From Flammeovirgaceae bacterium UBA5585 (GTDB taxonomy: Bacteria; Bacteroidota; Bacteroidia; Cytophagales; Cyclobacteriaceae): a stretch of DNA of 64,000 bases. Location: positions 124,001-188,000 of the forward strand of contig DILT01000014.1 of the NCBI GenBank assembly GCA_002425185.1. The letters are read 5' to 3'. The translations under genes and the position numbers were made by a program. The notes under the pieces were generated by a model. That model ran no database searches, had not been told where the DNA came from, and saw only the letters and a list, made by a program, of their open reading frames with translations. This document shows, in pieces, positions 51,937-61,802 of the stretch. Positions within the stretch are counted from its first letter, which is position 1; every line of letters begins with the position of its first letter.

Positions 51937-52866
51937 TTAAGTGATTTCTTCACCCGGCTTTGTTTTCCAGCGCTCATGCAACCACAACCATTGTTCGGGG
52001 TACTTTCGTATTTCAGCTTCTATTACGTCACTAAACCGTTGTGTGTTCTCTTGAATATCACGTTCTTCATCACCGGTTCTGACCAGTTCAACTTCCGGGT
52101 AAAAATTTATTTCCTGTACACCATTTTCATTCAGGTGAGAAAATATAGGGACAACGGCAGCTCCTGTTTTAAGTGCCAATACTGCAGCACCTACAGGTGT
52201 TGCACAGGGAATACCAAAGAAATTTACGAACACACTTTTTACCCGTGTATCCTGATCAATTAAAATTCCCGTGGTTCCTCCACGTTTTAAAGCTTTAATT
52301 AGTCTGAAGGTGTCCTTGCCCCGTTCAACAATGGTTGCACCAAACTTAATGCGCTGCTCCCAAAGTAAATCGTTAAGTCGTGCATCTTTCATGGGGGCAC
52401 CGATAATGTGTGGTTGATACCCGCGGTAGGACATCTCGGTTGCAGTAAATTCAAAAGCCCCCAGGTGTGCCGTTAAAAAAATTATACCTTTTCCCTTCCG
52501 AAAGGCTTCCTCAGCAAAATGATGGTTATTGGATATCCTGAATTTATCAAAGCCAGCGAGATCCCTGATGGTTGCCGCCCAAAGTATATCGCCACCATTT
52601 TTACCCATAAACGTAAATACCCGTTTAGTCATGCGTTTAATTTCCTGAGGGGTTTTTTCCTTTCCGTACGCCATGGTTAAATGCTTATGGGTAAGCTTGC
52701 GCGATTGGGTGGCAAAATAATAGGACAGACTTCCCATGGCGCCAAAAAAAGCCAGCCATACCTTACGTGGCGTAAACCGTGAAATAAAAATCAAACTACG
52801 AACCAGGAAGAAAATGATCGTATAGCGAATTTTTCTCCGGATATGCTTAAATTTCATCACCTGCAT
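51937..52866 (-). CDS. LpxL/HtrB-family lipid A acyltransferase
   Basis: 309 residues. N-terminal membrane anchor (about 14-33). The HX4E catalytic motif HLGAFE (His134, Glu139) follows GIIFLTA; later LIDQDTRVKSVFVNFFGI and ALKTGAAVVP are typical. It adds a secondary acyl chain to lipid A at the inner membrane. Start is either M1 (52866) or M4 (52857, MKFKHIRRK); the -7 box at 52877-52884 would leave a 3-7 nt or a 12-16 nt leader, so M4 is plausible. Confidence 0.9.
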   Translation of the reverse strand: MQVMKFKHIRRKIRYTIIFFLVRSLIFISRFTPRKVWLAFFGAMGSLSYYFATQSRKLTHKHLTMAYGKEKTPQEIKRMTKRVFTFMGKNGGDILWAATIRDLAGFDKFRISNNHHFAEEAFRKGKGIIFLTAHLGAFEFTATEMSYRGYQPHIIGAPMKDARLNDLLWEQRIKFGATIVERGKDTFRLIKALKRGGTTGILIDQDTRVKSVFVNFFGIPCATPVGAAVLALKTGAAVVPIFSHLNENGVQEINFYPEVELVRTGDEERDIQENTQRFSDVIEAEIRKYPEQWLWLHERWKTKPGEEIT

Positions 52867-52876
52867 TTTCAGGCGG

Positions 52877-52884
52877 CAAAGATA
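52877..52884 (-). promoter_or_regulatory. Promoter -7 box of the LpxL-type gene
   Basis: Minus-strand TATCTTTG, exact TAnnTTTG. It overlaps the non-coding gap to the divergent phosphatase gene. Confidence 0.5.
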
Positions 52885-52905
52885 CTATTTCTCACCGTTC
52901 TCCCT

Positions 52906-53400
52906 ATGAAAACCCTGATACTGGTACGACATGCAAAATCAAGCTGGAGTGAACCCGGGCTTAGTGATTTTGACAGACCCTTGAATGACCGCGGTGTTCG
53001 GGATGCACCGCGCATGGGCAAGCGATTTAAGGAAAAAGAAATAACACCCGACAGACTTGTTTCCAGCACGGCTAAACGCGCAATCGACACCTGTAAAATT
53101 ATAGCGGAGGTCATTGGTTATCCGGTGAGCAGTATCATTTCCAACAGAAACTTGTATCATGCCGAAGAAGATCAGCTGCTAACCATTGTTCAACAATTAA
53201 AAGAGCCTGATGATGTGGTTATGCTGTTCGGTCATAATCCGGGATTTACCGATTTTGCCAATCGGTTAATGAATATTCATATTGATAATATACCTACCTG
53301 TGGTATCGTTGCCTGTACCCTGCCGGTTGACAAATGGGATGCCGTAAGCTGGGGATGCGGAAAATTACTCTTCTTCGACTTTCCCAAACAAGGTGCTTAA
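52906..53400 (+). CDS. Histidine phosphatase family protein, SixA-like
   Basis: 164 residues from ATG at 52906; an in-frame upstream start at 52843 would overlap the divergent gene. RHAKSSW (about 8-14) with His9, then DFDRPLNDRG and the later GHNPG motif fit the SixA branch. SixA removes phosphate from HPt domains in E. coli; the target here is unknown, although an HPt-containing kinase lies 9 kb away. The stop overlaps the convergent DUF4421 stop by a few bases. Confidence 0.9.
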   Translation: MKTLILVRHAKSSWSEPGLSDFDRPLNDRGVRDAPRMGKRFKEKEITPDRLVSSTAKRAIDTCKIIAEVIGYPVSSIISNRNLYHAEEDQLLTIVQQLKEPDDVVMLFGHNPGFTDFANRLMNIHIDNIPTCGIVACTLPVDKWDAVSWGCGKLLFFDFPKQGA

Positions 53401-54419
53401 ACACGCGATATAAAATCAATAGCGCGCTTCTTCAAAATGCCAAACTCCTTAAACCGGTATCCTACCACCGCCCGAAACATAGAGGTGGTGTTGATAAAAC
53501 GTGTATCTCCAAAATTTACGGCACGGGATTGTGCAGAAAAACCTAACCCTCCGAAATAACGATCGCTGTTGTAGCCAAGGCCTAGTCTTACAATAGAAGC
53601 TGTATTAATTGTAATATCATCCTCAACAGAATTTCCTTCCCTATACCGGATCCAATGATGCGCTGGCCCGAGCGCAAATGTACCGTTAATAAAAAATTTC
53701 CGCCAGACCAACGTATAGGAATACCCCGGAGCAATACTAAGCGTGGTACCTCGTATTAGTTCAAATGCAGAGCCTTCACCAAAAGCCGGTAAGGCAGAAG
53801 GCGTTAATACAACTGAGTCGGCTGTAAGCTTAAAAGAATTAATAGCCGCCCCGATAATAAATGATCCGCGGCTATGTACCTGGCGATCGACATAATTAAA
53901 CGCAGAGCGAAGCGAAAACTTTCGATTATTAAAAACATAAATTCCACCGATGCCAAAGTTTCGGGTTACAATATCCGCGCGTTGCGTAAAAGGCGCTCCG
54001 GAAGGAACGGATATACGTTTATCATCAATATAAAACCCACTATACTTTTGGTAGTAAATGTCGCCCGCAAATTTTTTTGAAAGCATATTAACCTGCAAAT
54101 CGCGGGCCGTGGATTCTCCATAAATCGCTTTCCGCTTTTCATCCAAGGGTATTGCAAAAGTTACTTCAATTACTGTTTCGAAAAGATAGGCACCAACACC
54201 AAGCGTAAATGATGTATTTGGATAAAAATCAATTCGTTGTTTCAACTGCCGCCTGTCACGAACGCTGAAGGAAAGTGAGCGTTGCTTAAGAACAGGCCAA
54301 ACCATAAACCGATCCGTATACTCTTGAATGTAATAAGCACGGAGGGAGTCATAGGTTTCCTGTGCCTTAAGTTGCGTGGCCAGCAGGTAGGTAAACAGCA
54401 GAATTTTCCAGCCGGTCAT
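53397..54419 (-). CDS. DUF4421 outer-membrane protein
   Basis: 340 residues. Signal peptide about 1-20 (ILLFTYLLATQLKAQ). A beta-strand-rich body (FYPNTSFTLGVGAYLFE, SGFYIDDKRISVPSG, FYPNTS) ends in an aromatic segment, as expected of an outer-membrane barrel. It starts one base into the hslU stop (TAATG) and is probably co-transcribed with hslU and porQ. Function unknown. Confidence 0.75.
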   Translation of the reverse strand: MTGWKILLFTYLLATQLKAQETYDSLRAYYIQEYTDRFMVWPVLKQRSLSFSVRDRRQLKQRIDFYPNTSFTLGVGAYLFETVIEVTFAIPLDEKRKAIYGESTARDLQVNMLSKKFAGDIYYQKYSGFYIDDKRISVPSGAPFTQRADIVTRNFGIGGIYVFNNRKFSLRSAFNYVDRQVHSRGSFIIGAAINSFKLTADSVVLTPSALPAFGEGSAFELIRGTTLSIAPGYSYTLVWRKFFINGTFALGPAHHWIRYREGNSVEDDITINTASIVRLGLGYNSDRYFGGLGFSAQSRAVNFGDTRFINTTSMFRAVVGYRFKEFGILKKRAIDFISRV

Positions 54420-55822
54420 TAAAGAATGTATTCGCTAAGATCTTTGTTTTTGGCTAATCCGCTCAATTTCTCACGCACCATCTCAGCTGAAATACTAATC
54501 GTTGCATGCGCCTGAATTTTATCGGGCACATCAAAAAGAAATTCATTCAGCAACCTACTCATTACCGTATGCAACCTCCGTGCACCAATATTTTCAACTT
54601 CGGCATTAATGGTAAATGCCGTTTTGGCTAATTCATCTATCGCGTCATCGGTAAATGAAATATTAACTCCTTCCGCTTCAAAGAGGGCCTGGTACTGTCG
54701 GGTTAATGCATTCTTTGGCTCTTTTAGAATGCGGACAAAATCCGCATGGGTTAGGTTATTCAACTCAACGCGTATGGGGAACCGTCCCTGAAGTTCAGGT
54801 ATCAGGTCGGATGGTTTGCTCATATGAAAAGCACCAGCCGCAACAAACAACACATGATCGGTTTTGATAACACCATACTTCGTGTTTACTGAGCTGCCCT
54901 CCACTATGGGCAGCAAATCGCGCTGAACACCCTCCCTGCTTACATCGGGGCCACCTCCACCCTTCTTGGAGCCCGAAGCAATTTTATCAATTTCATCAAT
55001 AAAAATTATCCCGGCATTTTCAGCGCGCTGGATAGCTTCTTCCTTCACCTCATCCATGTCAATCAGCTTGGAAGCCTCCTCTTCAACTAAAATTCTACGC
55101 GCCTCGGCTACGGTTACTTTTCGCTTCTTTGCCTTTTTAGGCATCATGCCACCAATCATTTCCTGCAGGTTCATCATGGATACTTCATCCATCATGCCTG
55201 CTCCTATCATACCAATGTTTGGATTACCGGAAGGTTTTATGTTGATATCAATTTTACGCTCTTCCAATTCACCGTTTTTCAATTTATCGCGAAAGAGTGC
55301 ACGGGTTCGTTCATTTAGTTCGATATCGTTTTTCGGCATTTCCTGTGTACTGCTTTCGGATGGCATGGTAAAGCCGCTGGGAACTGGTTGCTGGCGCATG
55401 GGTGGAATAAGTGCATCCAGAATAATATCTTCTACTATCTGAGCCGCCTTCTCTTTAACCTCTTCCTTCTTCTTGGCTTTTACCATATTTACCGACTGCT
55501 CTACCAGGTCACGCACCATGCTCTCCACATCGCGCCCCACATAACCCACCTCGGTAAACTTTGAAGCTTCAACCTTCACAAAAGGAGCATCAGCCAGTTT
55601 GGCCAGTCTGCGGGCAATTTCAGTTTTTCCCACACCGGTAGCGCCAATCATTAATATGTTGTTGGGAACAATTTCATCCCGCATATCCGACTGCACATTC
55701 ATTCTTCGCCACCGGTTGCGCAAGGCAATGGCTACATTTCGTTTGGCTTCATGCTGGCCGATAATATATTTATCCAGTTCAGCTACAATCTGCTGGGGTG
55801 TTAAATAGTTTGAATGCATCAT
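54419..55822 (-). CDS. hslU: HslU ATPase subunit of HslVU protease
   Basis: 467 residues. Opening [20 protein letters not shown], Walker [10 protein letters not shown] (60-68), and sensor motifs are typical; the C terminus LSEYIL resembles the tail that HslU inserts into HslV to activate it, so a working HslV is expected elsewhere. The usual hslV neighbour is not in this window; instead hslU lies between porQ and DUF4421. Overlaps porQ by four bases (ATGA). Confidence 0.96.
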   Translation of the reverse strand: MMHSNYLTPQQIVAELDKYIIGQHEAKRNVAIALRNRWRRMNVQSDMRDEIVPNNILMIGATGVGKTEIARRLAKLADAPFVKVEASKFTEVGYVGRDVESMVRDLVEQSVNMVKAKKKEEVKEKAAQIVEDIILDALIPPMRQQPVPSGFTMPSESSTQEMPKNDIELNERTRALFRDKLKNGELEERKIDINIKPSGNPNIGMIGAGMMDEVSMMNLQEMIGGMMPKKAKKRKVTVAEARRILVEEEASKLIDMDEVKEEAIQRAENAGIIFIDEIDKIASGSKKGGGGPDVSREGVQRDLLPIVEGSSVNTKYGVIKTDHVLFVAAGAFHMSKPSDLIPELQGRFPIRVELNNLTHADFVRILKEPKNALTRQYQALFEAEGVNISFTDDAIDELAKTAFTINAEVENIGARRLHTVMSRLLNEFLFDVPDKIQAHATISISAEMVREKLSGLAKNKDLSEYIL

Positions 55823-56832
55823 AAAACTCGTTTCTTAAAAATCATATCCTGAAGATTGGCCGCTAATGTAATGGAATAATTGGCTTGACCCACACTATAC
55901 CGGCTTTGGCTTAACACCAGATCGAAGGATTTAATTCTTGCCGCTAAACCAAAGCTAAACCCACTTCCGCCACCGCCTTGCTGTACTTTTAACTCCTGCT
56001 GCCGCAATGAATTATAACCCAACAAAACATTGACGTTTCTGTGAACCAGTATTTCCGCTCCAATTGACACATGGCTGAAAATTTTATTAAGAGCACTCGG
56101 CTCTTCATCAAGATTGCTATACAGGTAATCCGGCCTTACAAGGTTGTAGGCCGTGAATGAAAAGCGCAACGGCATATGCTCGGGCTTAAAGGTTGTACCC
56201 AGTTGAATATCGAATGGCAGGGAAGATTGATTGGATTCACTATAATCCGAAAAATGAAATCCAAAGTTTTTAATAACCAGTCCAACTGTGAAGTCATGCT
56301 CCGGATGAATAAATAATCCGCCTAAATCAACAGCAAAAGCCGCGGCCGTAAATCCCGCCAGATTGGAAAATAGAAATTTAGATGTTGCCCCTGCGCGGAA
56401 ATTGGAAACGCGATGACTTAGCGAAAAAACAAGCGCTGTTTCACCCGAACGGAAGGTGCCCGTGACCATACCGGTGGGATCTGTACCCTCCAACGCACCA
56501 TAGTTGAAATGCTGAATGCCAAAGGAACCTACAAATTTTTTACCCCGTTTAATACTTCCCGCAAAAGAAGCCTGGCCAATATCAGCAACATAAAACATAT
56601 AGCCGGCAGATGCCCAACCGGTAAGTGAATCGCCCGCTAAGGCAGGATTACTGAAGAAAAAGTTTACATCCTTGTCGCTGAGCGAAACATTTACGCCACC
56701 CAGGGCGGCCAGTCGTGCATTCTGAGGAATCTTTAAAAAAGAATACGAAGTAGCACTTGAGCTTTGAGCCCATGTCATGCTCACGGATAACCAGAATATA
56801 CTTATCAACAGCGCATGACTAACCAACTGCAA
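55819..56832 (-). CDS. porQ: Type IX secretion system protein PorQ
   Basis: 337 residues. Signal peptide about 1-22 ([17 protein letters not shown]), then the PorQ opening [20 protein letters not shown] and [16 protein letters not shown]. Outer-membrane barrel of the T9SS-associated complex that attaches A-LPS/cargo in Porphyromonas; here it supports T9SS in the organism. Downstream hslU overlaps its stop. Confidence 0.92.
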   Translation of the reverse strand: MQLVSHALLISIFWLSVSMTWAQSSSATSYSFLKIPQNARLAALGGVNVSLSDKDVNFFFSNPALAGDSLTGWASAGYMFYVADIGQASFAGSIKRGKKFVGSFGIQHFNYGALEGTDPTGMVTGTFRSGETALVFSLSHRVSNFRAGATSKFLFSNLAGFTAAAFAVDLGGLFIHPEHDFTVGLVIKNFGFHFSDYSESNQSSLPFDIQLGTTFKPEHMPLRFSFTAYNLVRPDYLYSNLDEEPSALNKIFSHVSIGAEILVHRNVNVLLGYNSLRQQELKVQQGGGGSGFSFGLAARIKSFDLVLSQSRYSVGQANYSITLAANLQDMIFKKRVL

Positions 56833-56889
56833 TTTTTCTGATATTTATATTAAGTTTTCTACGTTACGAAGGCAAATGGGTTGATCATT

Positions 56890-59349
56890 TCAAGCCGTTG
56901 CCTTTGCTTCCGTAAAGGTAAACTTCATTGGATTTTTTACCTTATCCTTCAACAGTGAAATTTTCAGCACATCATCAACCGTATCTACATAATGAAATAC
57001 CAATCCCTTAATGTAGTGCTTTTCAATTTCATCAATATCGCGCTTGTTCTTTGCGCTGATGATAATCTCCTTAATACCACTCCGCTTAGCAGCTAAAATT
57101 TTTTCTTTTATACCCCCAACCGGTAATACTTTACCACGCAGGGTAATCTCTCCTGTCATCGCCACTTTTGATTTTACCTTGCGTTGCGTATAGATGGAGG
57201 CCAGCGAAGTAAACATGGTAATACCTGCTGACGGACCATCTTTTGGTACGGCCCCTGCCGGAACGTGAATATGAAGATCATATTGCTGAAACACACGATG
57301 ATCGATACCTAACGCCTCAGCGTTTGATTTCAGGTAAGAAAGTGCCGCCATGGCTGACTCTTTCATCACATCACCCAACTGTCCCGAAATGGTAAGCCCG
57401 CCTTTCCCTTTACTCAGGCTCGATTCAACAAATAAAATCTCACCGCCCACTTGCGTCCAGGCTAAACCTGTTACCACGCCAGCTATTTCATTTCCCTGAT
57501 ACAGTTCTTCATCAAATATTTCTGCTCCTAAAACTTTTCGGATTGTTGCTTCAGAAATTTCCTTATCGAATGTCTCCTCCATGGCCACCGACTTGGCCAC
57601 GTTGCGGACAATGCTTCCGATTTTTCGTTCCAGGCTGCGCACACCTGATTCCCGCGTGTAGTTTTCGATAATTTTGGCAATAGCGCTTTTACTAAACTTA
57701 ACATCCGAACTTTTTAAGCCGTGTTCGAGCAATTGCTTAGGCACAAGATGCCGCATAGCAATTTCAATTTTTTCCTCCTGGGTATAGCCGGTAATTTCAA
57801 TGATTTCCATTCGATCGCGCAGCGCAGGATGAATGGTATCTAACGAATTGGCTGTAGCCACGAATAAAACTTTGGATAAATCGTACTCCACTTCCAGGTA
57901 ATTATCACCAAAGGTGCTGTTTTGTTCGGGATCCAAAACTTCCAGTAAAGCTGATGAGGGATCTCCACGAAAATCGGATCGCACCTTATCAATCTCATCC
58001 AAAATAAAAACCGGGTTACCCGATTGTGACTTTTTAATATTCTGTAAAATTTTTCCGGCCATTGCCCCAATATAGGTTCTGCGGTGTCCGCGAATCTCAG
58101 CTTCGTCATGCACACCACCTAAGGACATGCGCACATATTTCCGGTTTAACGCTTTGGCAATAGAGCGGCCTAAAGAAGTTTTACCAACACCGGGAGGTCC
58201 GTACAAACAGAGTATAGGCCCTTTCATATCTTGCTTCAACTTGAGCACCGCCAGGTATTCAAGAATGCGGGTTTTAACTTTCTCCAACCCAAAATGATCC
58301 TTGTCCAGAATTTTTCGGGCCTTCTTCAAATCAAAATCATCTACCGTAAATTCACTCCAGGGTAAGTCGAGCATAAACTCAACATAGTTCATGGCGATGG
58401 GGTAATCGGGCGCAGCCGGATTGGTCCGTAATAATTTATCGAGCTCTTTATTGAAATGATCGGCAACGGATTTGGGCCATTTTTTAGCCTCGCCCTTTTT
58501 CCGGAGGGCTTCAATTTCCTTATCGGGGGTATCGTAACCTAATTCATCCTGCAGCACTTTTATCTGTTGGCGCAAAAAGTAGTCGCGTTGTTGCTGATCA
58601 ATATCGGTGTGAACTTTCTTTTGTATTTCACTCTTGATCTCCAGCATCTGGATTTCCCGCAGCATAAACTGCAACAATAAGGTACCGCGGTCAACAATGT
58701 TCTGGGTTTCTAAAATACGTTGCTTCTCGGCCACGTCTACGTTCAGATTTGACGCGAGGAAATGAATCAGGAAAGGTGTGCTCTGAATATTATCCAGCGC
58801 CACGTGTGCTTCTTGCGGAATTTCAGGATTAAGTTTTAAAATTTTAAAAGCAGCATCGCGTAACGATTGAACCAACGCGGTTACTTCTCTTCCGTTAAGT
58901 TCTAATGCAGGTTCTCGTTGAAGTTCAACGCGTGCAGTCAGGTAGGGTTCTTCCTGAATAAATTCCTTAACCTCAAAACGATTTTTTCCCTGAATGATGA
59001 TGGTGGTATTCCCATCCGGCAATACCAGCATTTTAATGATGCGTGCAACCGTGCCGGTTCGGTAAATATCATCAACGGTTGGTTCTTCGGCTTGCGCATT
59101 TTTTTGCGCCAGCACCCCAATAATCCGGCTTCCCTGATACGCTTTTTTTACCAGCTTTATGGACTTTTGTCGGCCCACGGTAATGGGGATAACAACACCG
59201 GGAAATAATACGGTATTCTTAATCGGAAGTATGGAAAGTTCATCTGGTAAATCCGCTGGCTTAAGATCAGTGTCCTGCTCAGGGTTAATCAGTTGAATTA
59301 AATCATCCGTCTCGTCCTGCACCATTTGAATCGGTAATGCCTTAAACAT
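56890..59349 (-). CDS. lon: ATP-dependent Lon protease
   Basis: 819 residues from ATG at 59349; an in-frame TTG at 59364 would add five residues. N-terminal LON substrate domain, AAA+ with Walker [10 protein letters not shown] (384-392), and the C-terminal protease domain with Ser707 in [10 protein letters not shown] and Lys750 in [10 protein letters not shown]. Cytoplasmic degradation of misfolded and regulatory proteins. Residue numbers are from ATG 59349. Confidence 0.97.
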   Translation of the reverse strand: MFKALPIQMVQDETDDLIQLINPEQDTDLKPADLPDELSILPIKNTVLFPGVVIPITVGRQKSIKLVKKAYQGSRIIGVLAQKNAQAEEPTVDDIYRTGTVARIIKMLVLPDGNTTIIIQGKNRFEVKEFIQEEPYLTARVELQREPALELNGREVTALVQSLRDAAFKILKLNPEIPQEAHVALDNIQSTPFLIHFLASNLNVDVAEKQRILETQNIVDRGTLLLQFMLREIQMLEIKSEIQKKVHTDIDQQQRDYFLRQQIKVLQDELGYDTPDKEIEALRKKGEAKKWPKSVADHFNKELDKLLRTNPAAPDYPIAMNYVEFMLDLPWSEFTVDDFDLKKARKILDKDHFGLEKVKTRILEYLAVLKLKQDMKGPILCLYGPPGVGKTSLGRSIAKALNRKYVRMSLGGVHDEAEIRGHRRTYIGAMAGKILQNIKKSQSGNPVFILDEIDKVRSDFRGDPSSALLEVLDPEQNSTFGDNYLEVEYDLSKVLFVATANSLDTIHPALRDRMEIIEITGYTQEEKIEIAMRHLVPKQLLEHGLKSSDVKFSKSAIAKIIENYTRESGVRSLERKIGSIVRNVAKSVAMEETFDKEISEATIRKVLGAEIFDEELYQGNEIAGVVTGLAWTQVGGEILFVESSLSKGKGGLTISGQLGDVMKESAMAALSYLKSNAEALGIDHRVFQQYDLHIHVPAGAVPKDGPSAGITMFTSLASIYTQRKVKSKVAMTGEITLRGKVLPVGGIKEKILAAKRSGIKEIIISAKNKRDIDEIEKHYIKGLVFHYVDTVDDVLKISLLKDKVKNPMKFTFTEAKATA

Positions 59350-59364
59350 GTATATAGGTGTCAA

Positions 59365-59381
59365 ATTGGCACAAAGCCAAT
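59365..59381. promoter_or_regulatory. Inverted repeat in the lon promoter region
   Basis: ATTGGC-ACAAA-GCCAAT, six-base arms around five bases, 16 bp upstream of the lon ATG and overlapping a TGGCTTTG stretch that could be a weak -7 box. A possible operator; no known family was recognised. Confidence 0.35.
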
Positions 59382-59522
59382 GGGTTAATCAATAAATACA
59401 ATAGCGGCCATAATGGACAATAGTAGTGCCAAGCCTGCCCGCCTGCTGCCCCGCTGGTTGTAAAAGAAGCAAAATTGTTTCAACTTTAAAGACGTGGTGA
59501 GTGATGACCTAACCCGTATGTT

Positions 59523-61493
59523 GTGAAAAAGCATTTTTTAATCTTCTTAGCGGTATTTTTTCAAATATTATCACCCTCTGTTACGGCTCAAAAACCCGAC
59601 CGTAAGTTTAAAGGAGGTGGCGTTGTGCAACTTAACGATAGTCTGACAAATTACAGCCAATCTGACATCTTTAACTTTCCAAATATTAACAAAACACCGT
59701 TCTATTTTGATAAAACCAGGTATCAGAAAATTGTGCAACCCGGCAACACGGCAGATAAAGATATATACCCGCTGCTAAAAGCGTATGTGCAGAACTTTGG
59801 TGTGGAAAATTTTTCCAAAAACACTGACCTGATCTGGAAACTTGCCAAGCTTTCTGAACAATACGGTCCGCCCGGTGAATCCATTTTGCTTTACAAACTG
59901 GTGCTTAAACATCATCAGCAGGATGTAGATGGTAAAAAAGTGCGACAGGAATATGATACCCTCATGAAAAATAAAAGCGACTATTATGTTCCGTTAAAAT
60001 ATTATTACGAACTGGTGGAGTACAGACGAGAAATTGACACCCTTCGTCCTCCGCAAGGCGTCTTGCTAAACATGGGGCCAGGCGTAAATTCTCTAAAAGC
60101 CGATTACGGCCCCACCATCGGCAACGTAGATACTATTTTGCTCTTCACATCCAAGCGAAACATTCACACACAAACGCTCGAGCGTAAATACGATGAAGAT
60201 CTGTTTTACAGCGTGCAGGAATTTGGCTTATGGATGGACGCGGTTGAGTTTAAAACTATAAATACCAGTTACAACGAGGGTTCAGCCTGCTTGAGTAAAG
60301 ACGGCAAACATCTTTATTTTGCCCGATGCGACTCCCCCGATTCAAAAGGAAGTTGCGATATTTTTATTGCCGACCTGAAAGCCGATAATACGTGGGGAAA
60401 TGTTCGCAACCTGGGCACCAACATCAATTCCATTTACTGGGATTCACACCCATCGCTTTCACACAGTGGCGATACCCTCTTCTTTTCATCCGATCGCAAA
60501 GGCGGTTTTGGTATGACAGACATCTATTACTCCGTTAAAGATTCCAAAGGTGAGTGGCAGCCTGCTAAAAATATCGGACCGATTATCAATACCCGTGGAC
60601 AAGAGGTAAGTCCATTTTTTCATCACACGTTTAAAGTACTTTACTTCAGTTCCAACGGGCACCCGCTAAACTTTGGAGACTTCGATATTTATAAATCCTA
60701 CAAACAAGGCAACAACTGGACAGAGCCAAAAAACGTTGGGCCTTTGGTTAACGGACCAGGCAGTGAATATTACTTCACCATCGATTCAAAATCAGAAAAA
60801 CTTTACTACGCCCGCTCGGAAGGTGATGATCCTGCCAATTTAGATTTACATTCTTTTCCGGTTCCGATGGAGGCACAACCCGAAGCAGTGGTAACCCTGA
60901 AAGGATCACTCACTAACCGGCAAACCGGTAAACCTTTAAAAGGAATTGTTTCTGTTATTGATCTGGATTATGGGGTAGAAGTTTCTCCTAAATTTCTGCG
61001 ACCCGATGGTACTTTTGATTTTAAGCTGATTAATAAACGCAACTACCTGCTCATCATTCAGGGAGAAGATTACTTCCGAATGGAAGAAATATTCTTTTTG
61101 GATGGCGATATGGAAATCAACAAAGAAACCGAACCACTGGAAAGTAAAATTGCGTTCAAGTCGCTGGAGTTTGAAAGTGGTAAAGCCGATATACTACCTG
61201 CCATGCACCAGGATTTAAATATGCTGGGTAATTTTCTGATCGACCATCCGTATCTGAACCTGACGATCAGCGGACATACCGACTCAGAAGGTAGACCTGA
61301 TGCTAACCTTAGGCTTTCGCAGGCACGCGCTGATGCGATTCGCGCCTACCTGATGTATGAATTTAAAGTTGACCCGAACCGCATTACGGCCACGGGTTAT
61401 GGCGGAACAAAACCCATTGTTGAAGAGAAAACAGAAGACGACCGGAGGTTAAACAGAAGAGTGGAATTTGAGATTAAGAACAAAAGAGAGTAA
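59523..61493 (+). CDS. OmpA-family protein with PD40 propeller, PorE-like
   Basis: 656 residues from GTG at 59523. Signal peptide about 1-22 (FLIFLAVFFQILSPSVTAQ). Order of regions: TPR-like helical N terminus (about 60-190), PD40/WD40-like blades (NEGSACLSKDGKHLYFARCD, DTLFFSSDRKGGFGMTDIYY, VLYFSSNGHPLNFGDFDIY), a carboxypeptidase-regulatory-like domain (about 460-540, LKGSLTNRQTGKPLKGIVSV), and OmpA peptidoglycan-binding domain (ISGHTDSEGRPDANLRLSQA). This TPR-propeller-CRD-OmpA architecture matches PorE of T9SS, which links the secretion machinery to peptidoglycan. Other OmpA/PD40 proteins share parts of it. Confidence 0.88.
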   Translation: MKKHFLIFLAVFFQILSPSVTAQKPDRKFKGGGVVQLNDSLTNYSQSDIFNFPNINKTPFYFDKTRYQKIVQPGNTADKDIYPLLKAYVQNFGVENFSKNTDLIWKLAKLSEQYGPPGESILLYKLVLKHHQQDVDGKKVRQEYDTLMKNKSDYYVPLKYYYELVEYRREIDTLRPPQGVLLNMGPGVNSLKADYGPTIGNVDTILLFTSKRNIHTQTLERKYDEDLFYSVQEFGLWMDAVEFKTINTSYNEGSACLSKDGKHLYFARCDSPDSKGSCDIFIADLKADNTWGNVRNLGTNINSIYWDSHPSLSHSGDTLFFSSDRKGGFGMTDIYYSVKDSKGEWQPAKNIGPIINTRGQEVSPFFHHTFKVLYFSSNGHPLNFGDFDIYKSYKQGNNWTEPKNVGPLVNGPGSEYYFTIDSKSEKLYYARSEGDDPANLDLHSFPVPMEAQPEAVVTLKGSLTNRQTGKPLKGIVSVIDLDYGVEVSPKFLRPDGTFDFKLINKRNYLLIIQGEDYFRMEEIFFLDGDMEINKETEPLESKIAFKSLEFESGKADILPAMHQDLNMLGNFLIDHPYLNLTISGHTDSEGRPDANLRLSQARADAIRAYLMYEFKVDPNRITATGYGGTKPIVEEKTEDDRRLNRRVEFEIKNKRE

Positions 61494-61502
61494 CCTAATA
61501 AG

Positions 61503-61742
61503 ATGAAAATATTTATTTCACTTCTTAATGGTTGCTGCTTTACAAAGGTATCAGCACAGGAAATCCAATCACATCCGGCTACCCTAGCGTTGAAAAGCGA
61601 AAAACCGTTAGTTGTTGTTAATGGTGAATCTACTGCTTACGTTGATCTGAGTTTTGTTAAACCAAACGATAATGAGTCTATTGAAGTACTTAAAAATAAA
61701 AAGGCGATTGATCGCTTTTGCGAAGCAGGAAAAATGGTGTGA
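61503..61742 (+). pseudogene. Frameshifted TonB-plug-like fragment
   Basis: 79-residue ORF. The segment PLVVVNGES … VKPNDNESIEVLKNKKAIDR … EAGK is the conserved part of a TonB-dependent receptor plug domain (PLYVIDGK … NPNDIESIEVLK … YGEKGKNGV in homologues). The ORF ends GKMV at a TGA right after a run of five A (61729-61733). Inserting one A would give GKNGVMLI, the usual family ending. So a single-base deletion, or a homopolymer error, truncates it. No barrel follows. The head (MKIFISLLNGCCFTKVSAQ) is a weak signal peptide. Confidence 0.6.
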
Positions 61743-61758
61743 TGCTGATTTCAAATAA

Positions 61759-61783
61759 AAAAGCCCCTAAACTCGGGGCTTTT
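61759..61783 (+). terminator. Terminator after the plug-like fragment
   Basis: Stem AAAAGCCCC (61759-61767) / GGGGCTTTT (61775-61783) with loop TAAACTC, then TGTTTTAA. Can also serve the convergent rseP gene. Confidence 0.8.
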
Positions 61784-61802
61784 GTTTTAATACTATTCAG
61801 GA

